NCBI RefSeq assembly: GCF_024679245.1
Contig: NC_090173.1
Coordinates: 53,209,518-53,273,517 of the forward strand
DNA: 64,000 nucleotides
Direction of reading: 5' to 3'
DNA from: Pseudorasbora parva
Lineage: Eukaryota > Chordata > Actinopteri > Cypriniformes > Gobionidae
Shown here: positions 11,357 through 21,342 of the stretch, one piece after another
Position numbering within the stretch: position 1 is the stretch's first letter
Layout: every line of letters begins with the position of its first letter
Program-made: the position numbers and the translations under genes
Notes under the pieces: model-generated
What the model saw: the letters and a program-made list of their open reading frames with translations, nothing else
Told to the model about the DNA's origin: nothing
Databases searched by the model: none

Positions 11357-11790
11357 ATGTCTGCAAGACTTCTCTCTCTTTTAAAGCTGCTATTAAAAGC
11401 AACACCCAAACAAAGACGTGTTAGGCAGCTCCAGATGAGTTGGTTTTAACCCTGTGTGAAGTATAGCGCTAAACACACTCCATGGGAATATCCCGCTCAC
11501 ACAACAACAATATCAGAAACTGAAGAGAAGAAAAACTGCGGATAAAAAGATTGGTGCCAGGAAAAAGAGACAGTTGATAAATCAACAGGGTGGTTTTCTA
11601 CTCCCGCTTTTAAGTGTTGCAATTCCTTTTCTAACCGGATTGATTCCAGCGAAATAATCTGGGTTATGGAGCATGCAGAGAGGATGATCCTCGTCCCCCA
11701 ACATCAGCTAGAGAAGATAAAAGCTGATACACCACGGGAAACTATTCAACAACATGTGGGAAATAATCTAGATATGACATTAAGAAATAT
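11357..11790 (+). pseudogene. Maverick-type small ORFs, decayed
   Basis: The ATG at 11357 opens a short basic leucine-rich stretch (ARLLSLLKLLLKATPKQRR) that is soon broken. Shifting frames gives a Lys/Arg-rich then hydrophobic block (KKRQLINQQGGFLLPLLS) near 11565-11620. A second ATG at 11666 starts MEHAERMILVPQHQLEKI, broken after about 40 codons. A basic N-terminus followed by a hydrophobic GGF/LL block resembles small virion-type proteins of Mavericks. The position right after the ATPase fits, but the similarity is recalled, not computed. Confidence 0.45.
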
Positions 11791-11819
11791 TTGACCTCCA
11801 TCCGCATGAAAAGGCCAAG

Positions 11820-12420
11820 ATGTACACCGCTGTTCTGCGAAGGTTTTTAACAATTTGTAGAAAACGGGACGGCGAGACCAACACGTTAACATTAACACTC
11901 CCTCCGCATGTTCAACCTGATAAAGAAGAAGAAGCATCAGTCTCCAGGAAGAGTGCCAAAGATCAAATAGATGTTGTTGCGGACGACATTTTGAAGAATA
12001 TTCCACAAGATGTCTAAAATGAAAGATGTTACCTCATGGTCTGAGACGGGGGAGTTTGTTTTTAAAGGCCGTTTTATCCCTGGTTCACACATGATGGATT
12101 TCATTAAAAGTGTTACGACACCACAAAAGATGGTTGATGAACGGAGACCTACAGGATGGGCCGAGTTTCTGCAGGCATTGGCCACTTTAAACCTTATTAC
12201 CTTATATTGCGACTTACACCGCATTCAACAGTTCCGAATCACTATGTTAGACACGCGATAAACTCTTTCAAAGACAAAGCATCGCCATCATTCGGCTCAT
12301 CGGAAAAAAGTCAAAAACAGAGAGTGCAGCTAAACAGACCGACATCAGCCTCTAGTTATTCAAAAGACACGCTTTTCAAATCACCCTCACTTGACCGTAG
12401 TCAGCGGCGGAGTTTTTAAT
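11820..12420 (+). pseudogene. Maverick-type accessory ORF, frameshifted
   Basis: An open frame at 11820-12017 (MYTAVLRRFLTICRKRDG...) overlaps a second, 12010-12261, that begins MSKMKDVTSWSETGEFVFKG and then GSHMMDFIKSVT. A third overlapping frame to 12419 carries a Ser/Thr/Lys-rich tail ending RRSF. The alternation of frames suggests one ancestral protein broken by indels. A W-x5-GEFV block followed by GSHxxD is reminiscent of a conserved uncharacterised Maverick protein. Function unknown. Confidence 0.45.
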
Positions 12421-12586
12421 CACATGTGTGTGTATGCGCTGTGTTTTCATGTTCCACATTGTTATTAACTGTGTTTCTCCACTGTTTGTGTACCAATAAA
12501 TAAACGAGTCAAAAGAATAATCATCTGTTTCTTGATTTGTTTATTGAAATATCAATCATACAACATCAACATTTTGCCTGTTGAAC

Positions 12587-12826
12587 TCATTTGAATGCAT
12601 TTTCATTACAAGGTGATTGTTTGAGTTTTTCCACAAATACCGACACATTTTGATCATTTTTTCTAAAATCGTCACAATACTGGTTCATCACATATTTATA
12701 ATCACGAGCCTTTGTCATGTGGTCGAGGAAGAACAGGCGATGCTGGCCGCATGTGTCTGACGATAAATCTTGCTCTTGCTTTACTGACGTCTTTCTGCGT
12801 TTGAAACTCTGATTGGGCGATTCCAT
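12587..12826 (-). pseudogene. Possible Maverick cysteine protease, C-terminal piece
   Basis: A 79-codon minus-strand frame contains DTCGQHRLFFLDHM and then NDQNVSVFVEKL. A Cys in a TCGxH context followed by a hydrophobic FFL and a terminal ND..V..FV motif is what the C-terminal half of adenovirus-like (C5/Ulp1-fold) proteases of Mavericks looks like. The catalytic His and Asp region upstream is missing. The fragment is short and the call rests on pattern memory plus its place next to other Maverick pieces. Confidence 0.4.
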
Positions 12827-12830
12827 GTGA

Positions 12831-13290
12831 CATGATCCAGATTTCGCTCGGTTGTCCTCTATCTTTTAACACACGTTAGATGTTCATTCGTGTTTATTTC
12901 GCTGTAACTGGCGGAAGAGAAGATCAGTTCACGGCCGCTTCTCTTCAGCTGAGCCAGAGCGATCTCACGCCACAGCCACAAAACGGCAATTATGTTTTTG
13001 ACTTTCGTCATAAAATGGACGTCATTTGAAATCGGAGACTTTTTTATATCAATAGTAGGCCTAACAAAGCACAAAGCGATTTAATGGATGTGAGGCGCGC
13101 TGCAATGATCCATTTATTCATCAACTGAAAACAGGAGGACTAGTCTTTTCATTTAAGAATAGATATCGCTTGTACAAATATTTTTCCCCAGCTCTAAATT
13201 ATAGTGTCATTTATAGTGACGCTGACGAGTGTCAACAATGCTCAATGACTGAACAAAACTTTGCTAAGCACTTGACGTCACGTGATAATC
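12831..13290. other. No recognisable gene
   Basis: Sequence between the Maverick remnant and the ISL2EU element. It holds only short frames without motifs and could contain the lost Maverick end. Confidence 0.4.
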
Positions 13291-13386
13291 CGCTACTTGC
13301 ACTGAGCGTTGTGACGTACTTCCGACTTGAAGTCTTACGGCTCACTCGTTTCCGGTTTGGTCGCCATTCTTTGTGTTTCTTTAAAA

Positions 13387-15995
13387 ATGTTCAAAAAAGA
13401 GGGTACTTTTCGATTTCAGAAACAGCAAAAGAAATACCACGAACACTGCTGTGTTCCGCTATGTACAGCTTCATCAAAATTCAACGGAACTATACGTTTT
13501 CATAGCTTTCCTGCCGATATCGAGCTTAGAAAGCGATGGCTAGTGACCATACGCCGAGACGATTTTTCTGCTTCCAGTCGCTCTAAGGTTTGTAGCAAAC
13601 ATTTTACTAAAGATCAGATCATTGAAGTAGGAACTCGGAAAAGGTTAGTAACCGGTGCAGTGCCAGTGCTCTTTGCTTGGAATGAATACACAATTCAGGC
13701 ACCGCGGCCGAGTGTGTGGGAGAGGAGAGAGAGACCTGTGGAGGTGCTATCCGCTGAGCCCATTCCTGTTGATGTAACTATGGATCACGATTACTGTAAC
13801 ATTCCCGAGGCATCGTCATTAGACATGGCGTGTGCTAAAATAGAAGAACTGTCCCAAAAAGTGGAGGAGCTGAATAAACAGCTACATGAGGAACGTCTTC
13901 AGCGTGATTTCGGATTGGAACGATTTGCCAGCTCAGATGAGGACATTCGATTTTACACAAGGTAAGCCTGAGGTTTGGTAAAACGCCATATATGGTTATA
14001 AAATTAGCTCAATATACGTTGTTTGTATATACTCACGCATGTTGTTGCCTAACATGTTAGTGTACGTAAAAGAAATGTGTCAACAGTGATGTTTATGATT
14101 TTAAACACCACTTCTGGTGGTTAACAGGTTCCCCAGCTACCGTCACCTGATGTCCTTTTGGTGGCTAATCGAGCCATCCATCCACAAAATCATTCTTGTT
14201 TCCAGGTCCAAAGCTGCTGCTAGGAAACTTGAAGAGATTACACATGCACGACCATCAGTGGTAGATGACTCACTTAAACACATACACACACACAACAAGA
14301 GTAACTGGACATTTACAGTTAGGTGAAACGCCTACAATGCAGTATGAATTTTACTGTGCTGGCTGGGTGAATACAAAACGTACCTTTCACGCATGTTTCC
14401 CTTTCCAGAGACAGCTGCTGCAGCCAATTGAGGAGTTTTTTCTTTTCCTCATCTACCTGTCAGTTGGTTTGAAGGAGAGAGACCTAGCACACCGTTTCCA
14501 TGTGCACCCGTCCACAGTGAGCAGAATCATTTCAACATGGACAAACTACCTCTATTCACTGTTGGGATCAGTGTGTGTGTGGATTTCAGCAGCTGAAGTC
14601 CACACACACACATTACAAATGTCACTGCACAATGAAAGGCCTCATTGGTATAGCTCCCCATGGTGCAGTGACATTCGTCTCTCAGCTTTATGCCAGGTCA
14701 ATAAGTGACAAGGAGTGTCGAGTTATCTGGGAATTTTACATCAGTATTTGCTTCTAACTCGACAAAAGCATCAGCCAATCACAGGGGACACAGGGAACAA
14801 CTCCAAATCACTTTTCAGCTCTTGTATTTGGTCATTTTGTCAGGTCAGACAGTAATTTTACAATTTGGCTCAATGATTCGATAAGGTTGATAACCTTAAA
14901 GAAAAAAAAACAAAGAAAGAAAAGAAAAGAATACATAATTACTTAAGATTATATTCTTAAATGTGAACAAATGCAATGCAAATACAGACTTTTCCACATA
15001 CAACTGTCTCTAAATGTGTTAATTTACATGTTTGAGCTTACTTTCATATTTATTAAAGCATACCATTATCATTCTGCATGAACTATTTAAGTAAACCAGT
15101 GGTAGGTCACTATTTCAGATTTTCTGAATACACAAGGTTGCATTTTTTATAAACACATAATAAACTGTGCATCACACACTTAAATAATAACCACAGCATC
15201 AAATAACTAACTAATCTTCTCTATATTGTGCATTATAATAGTCAAATAGCACAGATTTAAGTGACAATCAGTCCTTCATATAATCAAAGATAGATATTTT
15301 CATAGCATCAGTGTCCCTGAGATGACCGATCTCTGATGCGTTTCCCGTCTTGTATTACTCACGGCAGTCTTTTAAATGTTCTGCATTCATCAATGCATGT
15401 GCAGAAGTTGCATGTGCCTTTAATCCGCGTCGTTAGCTCACTGCGGCGATCGCATTTTCTGCTTTCTCTGCACTCTAATTCTGCGTGCGCGCGCGCGTGC
15501 ATCTGCCATGTGAGTTCCACTTTCTTCCGCCTTCACTCGTCATTATCCGCCGCTCGTCGTCACTTTCCGCTACTCCGTCAGTAGATTTGAATTTAGCTCC
15601 TCCGTTTTGCTGATTTTCTTTGACAGTGCAGACATCTCAGACACAAATTTGCTTTTTAGCTTCACAAGGAGATCTTTAAACAGTGCGGAATAGCCAAAAT
15701 GGCAATTATGGTAGACAAGGGCTTCCTGATTAGTGAGTGTGTCAAGTGCAAAGTGTACTGTCCACCATTCATGTCTAAGGTAAAGCAGATGCCAGCACAT
15801 CAGGTGAAAGAAACACAAGCCATAGCGCGACTGCGAGTGCATGTGGAACGTGTCATCAGGAGAATCAAGCAAAACAAGCTGTCTGATAGTGTCATCACAC
15901 TTTCACACACTGGTAACATAAGTCAACTTTTTACAGTTGCATGCCTTTTGTCCAATAATCAAAACAAGGCATTAGTTAAGACATGGGTCAAATAA
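13387..15995 (+). pseudogene. THAP-domain DDE transposase (ISL2EU type)
   Basis: The start is placed at the ATG of MFKKEGTFRF (13387); an upstream in-frame ATG at 13327 lies within the terminal repeat. Exon 1 (to 13961) encodes a THAP zinc-binding domain: CCVPLC, then HSFP, then the CSKHF pair, the C2CH pattern. A coiled coil (KIEELSQKVEELNKQLHEE) follows. The donor is AAG|GTAAGC. Exon 2 is about 14128-14300 (FPSYRHLMSFWWLIEPS). Exon 3 starts after the acceptor at 14408 with an HTH region (LKERDLAHRFHVHPSTVSRI). The DDE core follows: MKGLIGIAPHGAVTF, then VDKGFLI (an Asp) and HVERVIRRIK (a Glu) near 15702-15870. The segment that should hold the first Asp is deleted after ISAAEV, and an insertion splits the core at 14716. 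The gene is therefore dead. Confidence 0.75.
14716..15663. mobile_element. 948-bp insertion with 8-bp target duplication
   Basis: The 8-mer ACAAGGAG occurs at 14708-14715 and again at 15664-15671, on either side of sequence unrelated to the transposase. Across this point the reading is ...SDKE on the left and IFKQ... on the right, in register once one repeat copy is dropped. So the boundaries are confirmed independently by the coding frame. An 8-bp duplication is typical of hAT elements, but the ends do not show a hAT-like inverted repeat. The left end instead has a 10-bp inverted repeat (TGTCGAGTTA at 14716 and its complement at 14755-14764). The element class is unresolved. Confidence 0.7.
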
Positions 15996-16308
15996 GGCAA
16001 TCTTTCTATCATCTTAGGTAGCTCTTTTCATTTTCTATCCTAGGTGTTGTTCCAAATTCTTATTGCTTTCTTTAATTGTTTTTTGTTTTTTGACAATTTT
16101 CAGTAAAATTACAACTATAAATGTATATCTAAAAAAAAAAAAATAGGCATAATCAAACACGATTTATAATACCTTTGTACATTTATGTTTCCAGAAACAT
16201 TGTGTAATTGTCCATATGAGGAAAGAACACATTAGATATGTTCATCAATATTTTTCTGTCAGTGCTGTTTTACTGATTTTTTCTTTTCACATTCAATTTA
16301 TAACTGTT

Positions 16309-18700
16309 TCATTGACAAGTATTTGTGCATATATGTATAAAAGTAAAAATAATCAACCTTCTCTCTAATAACTTTGTGCATGGGGGTGTCACTGTGTATA
16401 CGCTGGACAAAATAATCCTCCTGGGCCACAGCATGAAGTCACACCACTGCATTCCTGAGACCAGTAGATGTCCCTGCACCTGCCAATAGTATGCGTGGCT
16501 TTTTTTTAGAGCGAGCAACCCGTGGTCCATTTGCAGATATTTGCAGTCAACAATGTTTTTGACATTAGGGCATTTCATTTCAACAAGCCCAAATTGAGGA
16601 TATTCAGTGGGATCAAACACTACACCATCAGGGGACGCACCAAGCCAGGGAGCATCAGGATGGATGATTAGACCACAGGGTGAGTAGTTAACATTTGTCA
16701 ACTTGCTGTATTCCACTGTCACCTCTGACTCCATTTCAGCACCTCTTCTCATTTCTGCTGTCTGCCGCCGGCTTCCCCTGATGATGCGCTCTGTGAGGGA
16801 CTCAGCAGAGCTCAGGCCTCTGACATGGCACACCTCCCCAAACCTGGAGGCTGTTACTCTTGGTTTCCGAAGCTGATGCCAGTCAGGGCAAGAGCTTTGG
16901 TCACGTGTTGCCTCTTCAATTTTCTGAGCCATATCTAATGGTGTTTTTAAACTTTGAAGGTGTAAAAGCTCCTCCTCAGTGCAAACAAACATACATTTAG
17001 ATGGGGAAAGACAATATCCTTCCAGAGGCAAAGGTGGACTGGGTGGAGCGTCATGTAGTTTAATGTACCGTGATGTTACGACAGGCTGCTGGAACGACAA
17101 TATACTTCCTTCCTGAACCATTCCAAATGCACTTTCTACAAGTGGCTTTCCAGGTGACATGTTCATAGTTGTAACAAGTGGCTTGTCCTCAAGTGTGAAC
17201 TCTGCATATGCCTCCACAACTCTGAACACGCACGGATCTGGAAAACTCCCACCATCCCTCTGTAGAGTCCACTTCTGTAAAAAGATGTTTAGCATGAAAA
17301 TGATCGTTGCTAATGTTTCTCTGTTTTGTAATTCCCCTAAATAGCATTTCTATATTTTGGTAAAACTTTTAAGTAAGGTTTCATTAGTTCATGTATTTAC
17401 TAACATTACCTAACCGTGACTCTGGTTGATTTTAAATGCTTATGAATGCTTTAGAAGCATATTAGTCTTTGCAAAAAATGTCCAACATATTTCTATAAAT
17501 GTTGTTAACATCCTTGTCCACATTCAGTTTAACTTACCTTACTCCAGCTTGTGCTGTACGGTTTGGTACAGGTTTTGTGATGACCATGGCATTGATGGGT
17601 CCTGGCTTCACTCCCTGACAGACAAATTCATCTTAGAAGGAATAAAGCTGAAACTAACCATACTGTCCACTTTAACAATTCAGAGCAGTGCTGTTCTCTC
17701 TCCCTTAAAGGGCAAGTACAACACTATAATGTGTTTTATATATATTATATACACACACTATATATATATATATGGCCAAAGGAAATGTAATGTTGACTTA
17801 CCATTGTTCTTGGTTTATGCCAGGACTGCTCAGTTTCAGTGCAGCTAAGCACAGCGGGTACAACAGACATATTGAGCTGGGAATAATGAGCTGTCTGATA
17901 AAGTCAGGCAACAGTACGGTTGCTCAAAGCAGTGCCTGCCACACATGTGCACTTGCTTTGTGTTAGCACCACAGGTGACGCATCCCTAAGTCCAACCTAA
18001 AAAATACAAATACAATCATTAACCAACACAGATTAGTCTTCCTGACAAAAGAGTCAAAGTTAGCACCATGTTAATGTTAGTAGAACAATAAACAAGATGG
18101 CTTTGCAGGTGCAGATCACACTGTAACACTCGGGTTTATGGAATAAAATAACGTTTAAACTCATCCAGATGGACTATATTCAGATTCCTCTGCAAAACCT
18201 CCTTGCTATATTTAATAGTTTAACAACAGGGAACGCGTTTGAACACGTTTGAACGCATATGAACAGATCTGAACAGCTGAACTTGGTTAACCCTAAGTCT
18301 CTAGCATACTATTAAACTGTGTGGGGCCTCGTTCTTCTTCATTGACCTGTAACACAAGGCTCTAACGCTGACTTCCCCTGACAGCCTGTCTTTATTTGAT
18401 ACTGGATAACAAAAACACAACGCTAGCTGAAAAATTAGCGCATTTCTGTTCGTTAACAGTTAGCTAACAGTAATAGCATTGCCAGTTGTGTAATATAAGA
18501 TATATTCTTACCTTCGTAGCTGTGTATATATGAGGCTGCATACAATTTCAAACCTTTCTCCAGCTTACTTGATGGGGCTGTGGTTGATTTCTTGCAAATA
18601 CGACGCACATCATTAACACTGATCTTCGGGAGATCCTGGAGACAGCGAGTGTAGAACGTCGCCAGAGCTAAACCAGAAATGACTGAGCCGTCATGAGAAG
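16309..18700 (-). pseudogene. YqaJ-nuclease protein of ISL2EU element
   Basis: Four exons can be traced on the minus strand from GT/AG sites. Exon 1, about 18700-18522, encodes ATFYTRCLQDLPKISVNDVR. Exon 2, 17996-17802, has CTCVAGTAL followed by LYQTAHYSQLN, like a SWIM-type zinc motif. Exon 3 is 17614-17538 (GVKPGPINAMVI). Exon 4, 17274-16309, holds the YqaJ/lambda-exonuclease fold: RVTASRFGEVC, ASPDGVVF and GLVEMKCP, then the QVQGHLLVSG block. The D...E-x-K pattern of this nuclease family is present. Faults: no in-frame ATG in exon 1, a TGA inside exon 2 just before LYQTAH, and loss of the second Cys/His pair of the zinc motif. Its role in transposition is unproven in the family; a recombination nuclease is the usual inference. 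Confidence 0.75.
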
Positions 18701-18727
18701 AATGCGGAAGTTGTTATGCAAGTAGCG

Positions 18728-19729
18728 TATTGGGTTACATTCAAAAGCAGACTTTATCGATACGCGCATCGCCAGGAGTTTATGACGATGTATCGGTGTA
18801 TCGATATTCTGAGCACAGCCCTAGTGTGTGTGTGTGTGTGTGTGTGTCCTCATCCAAGCTCAAACCCTGAGTCTTCCACTGATGAACTCCAGTGTGTGGC
18901 ACACTCAGACACACACCAGTGTTGGGGGACACCGCGGTTAGAAAAGAGCGTCCGTACTGAATACAGGACATTTACACCACAGCTGAAGATGTTTATTAAA
19001 ACACTGACAATCGTGTTCCATTGAACATCACAGTACTTCTAACCATTGTCAATATGAAAACACAGGTCGATTCAGACTCACCTCACAAGCAGAGACGTTT
19101 GGAGCGGCTCTGGAGGATTGACACGCTGATCTCCATTCGGTCTCTGCTAAAGGGAACACAGGGAGATTCAGTGCTTGGCTTTCCTCAAGTCATAAAACCA
19201 CATATAGGCATAACATACTCAACTCACATCCCTGACTGACAAAATGATACTCAAAATATCCATCAAGACACAAAATCATCATCTAAAATCATCCTGGTGC
19301 GGGACACCAACTTCTCCAATCCTCTCTTTCTCAGAAGAGCTGCCACATTGACCTCTGACACAGAGCACCTAAAAAAAGAAGAGCGATATGCAAAGATGAA
19401 CAGACATCAACTGCTACAGTGTCCATTGACCTCAGAGACACCCTCACTCAAACCTTTAAGTTTATGACACTCAGAATGATGTAGACAGGGGAACACAATG
19501 TTAAATGATGACTATCCGTACCGACAAAGATTTTCACACTGCACCTGCAGTAGAATTCCAACTAGAATGTACAATTCCTGAAGAAATGCTGAGTGGTGCT
19601 TGCCATGGCAAAACTCGGGGCCCGGTTGCTATGTTGTGTTAACTGGTTTCTCACCCCAAACAAAAGAGCCCCCCCTCATGTCTGTACGATGTTCTGCTGC
19701 TGAGAAATGGCTTATTCATGTGTTTGTGT
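18728..19729. other. No gene; hAT-like end and GT tract
   Basis: At about 18750-18826 there is sequence of the kind found at the right end of fish hAT MITEs (ATCGATATTCTGAGCACAGCC then CTAG), directly followed by a (GT)n tract to 18847. No partner end is seen. The remaining 900 bases have short frames without motifs. Confidence 0.4.
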
Positions 19730-20610
19730 GGTTGCTAGGATACTCTAAATGGTTGGTAAGTAGATGCTTAAGTATTCTCAGTCATTGCTAGGCAGTTGCT
19801 AAGGTATTCTGGGTGGTTGCTAGGTGGTTGCTAGAGTATTTTGGGCGGTTGCTAGAGTATTTTGGGTGGCTGCTAGGTGGTTGCTAGAGTGTTTTAAGTG
19901 GTTGCTAGGGATTGCTCGGTGGTTCCTAGGGTATCTTGGGTGTTTGCTAGCATGTTGCTAGGAGGTTGCTAGGGTATCCTGGGTGGTTGCTAGGGCATTG
20001 CTAGATGGTTGCTAAGGTATTCTGGGTGGTTTCTAGGCAGTTGCTAGGTTTTTTTGGGTGGTTGCTATGTGGTTGCTAAGGTATTCTGGATGGTTGCCAG
20101 TGTGTTTCTAGGCAGTTGCTAAGGTATTCTGGGTGGTTGCTAGGCGGTTGCTAGAGTATTTGGGGCGGTTGCTAGGGTATCCTGGTTGTTTGCTAGGCGT
20201 TTGCTAGAGTATTTTGGGTGGTTGCTAGAGTGTTTTAAGTGGTTGCTAGCGGGTTGCTAGGTGGTTACTAGGGTATCCTGGGTGGTTGCTAGGGTGTTGT
20301 AAGGTGGTTGCTAGGGTATCCTGGGTGGTTGTTAGGGCGTTGCTGGGCAGTTGCTAGGGTGTTCTAGGTGGTTGCTAAGGTATTCTGGGTAGTTGCTAGG
20401 GTGTTGCTAGGCGGTTGCTATGGTATTATGGGTGGTTGCTAGGTGGTTGCTAAGGTATTCTGGGTGGTTGCTAGAGTGTTTTAATTGGTTGTTAGGGTGT
20501 TGCTAGGGTATCCTAGGTGATTGCTAGGGTATTCTGGGTGGTTGCTAGGGTGTTGCTAGGGTATCCTGGGTGGTTGCTAGGGCGTTGCTAGGCAGTTGCT
20601 AGGGTGTTCT
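19730..20610. repeat. GTTGCTAGG minisatellite array
   Basis: Irregular tandem array built on the decamer-like core GGTTGCTAGG, alternating with spacers such as GTATCCTGGGT, GTATTCTGGGT, GTGTTTTAAGT and GTGTTGCTAGGC. About 30-40 cores occur in 880 bases. The units vary in spacing (roughly 20-40 bp), so this is an imperfect minisatellite and not a clean one. No coding signal. Confidence 0.9.
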
Positions 20611-20621
20611 ACTTACTTAAA

Positions 20622-20749
20622 ATGTTGGGTTAAAAATAACCCAACACGTAACCCAACTGTGGGTTGGTATAGCACCTTCCCAACGTTGGGTTATTTTAAC
20701 CCAATGGATTGGGTTAAAAAGCAGTTGGGTTAAAAGTAACCCAACAGTT
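20622..20749. repeat. TTGGGTTA palindromic MITE
   Basis: A 128-bp stretch of inverted TTGGGTTA/TAACCCAA motifs: GTTGGGTTAAAAATAACCCAAC at the left and GTTGGGTTAAAAGTAACCCAAC at the right, with more in between. The block is strongly self-complementary and could fold into a multi-branched hairpin. No open frame. Confidence 0.7.
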
Positions 20750-21342
20750 AAATTAATAATTAAAATACACTTTGTTTTTGAATACATACTGGAGAATAAA
20801 GTACTAAATAGTGAGTTAAGAGAGTCAAGTATTTTTTAGTGCACACAATGTGCATAAATACAATAAAATACAAATATTAAGTGTATTAAGTGTAAAAATA
20901 CAAATATTAAATTGAACATACTCAGAACACAGTACATCAATTCAAACCTTACAAATAAGAGCACAGAGTACACAAATTACAATACACCAATTCAAAAACA
21001 CAAATTCAGAATCATAAATGTGCATACAATACACCAATTCAAAAACACAGGTGTGCACATGCAATACACAACTGTAATCGATTCAGAAATAAATATCCTT
21101 ATTAAAAAGGCTCCATTGAACGCAATGTGTTATAAACACCTTAATGTCTGTCGGCTACTGGACCTACTGATGATCGGGAAGGCTGAACACAAAGTTTTTA
21201 AGGAGGTGCAGGCAATGTATTGAAGGAACTCCTCCAGGAACATTATAGACGGCATGCTGCAAAAACTCCCAAATGGGAGCAGAGGGCTTTGGGTAGTTCA
21301 TGTCATAGATGTAAAACATTTTGAAGCATACGTCTAGTGCTT

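Larger units (their letters stand above)
13291..18727. mobile_element. ISL2EU-type DNA transposon, 5.4 kb
   Basis: Both ends carry the perfect 11-bp inverted repeat CGCTACTTGCA (13291-13301 forward; 18717-18727 reverse complement). A further inverted match of about 45 bp lies inside each end (ACTTCCG, then ACGGCTCA, then TTTC.GGTTT). The element carries two convergent spliced genes: a THAP/HTH/DDE transposase on plus and a YqaJ-nuclease protein on minus. That two-gene combination is the published hallmark of ISL2EU elements, recalled here rather than searched. I see no convincing target-site duplication. Both genes are disabled, so the copy is not autonomous. A 948-bp foreign insertion lies at 14716-15663 and an AT tract at about 17740-17772. 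Confidence 0.75.
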
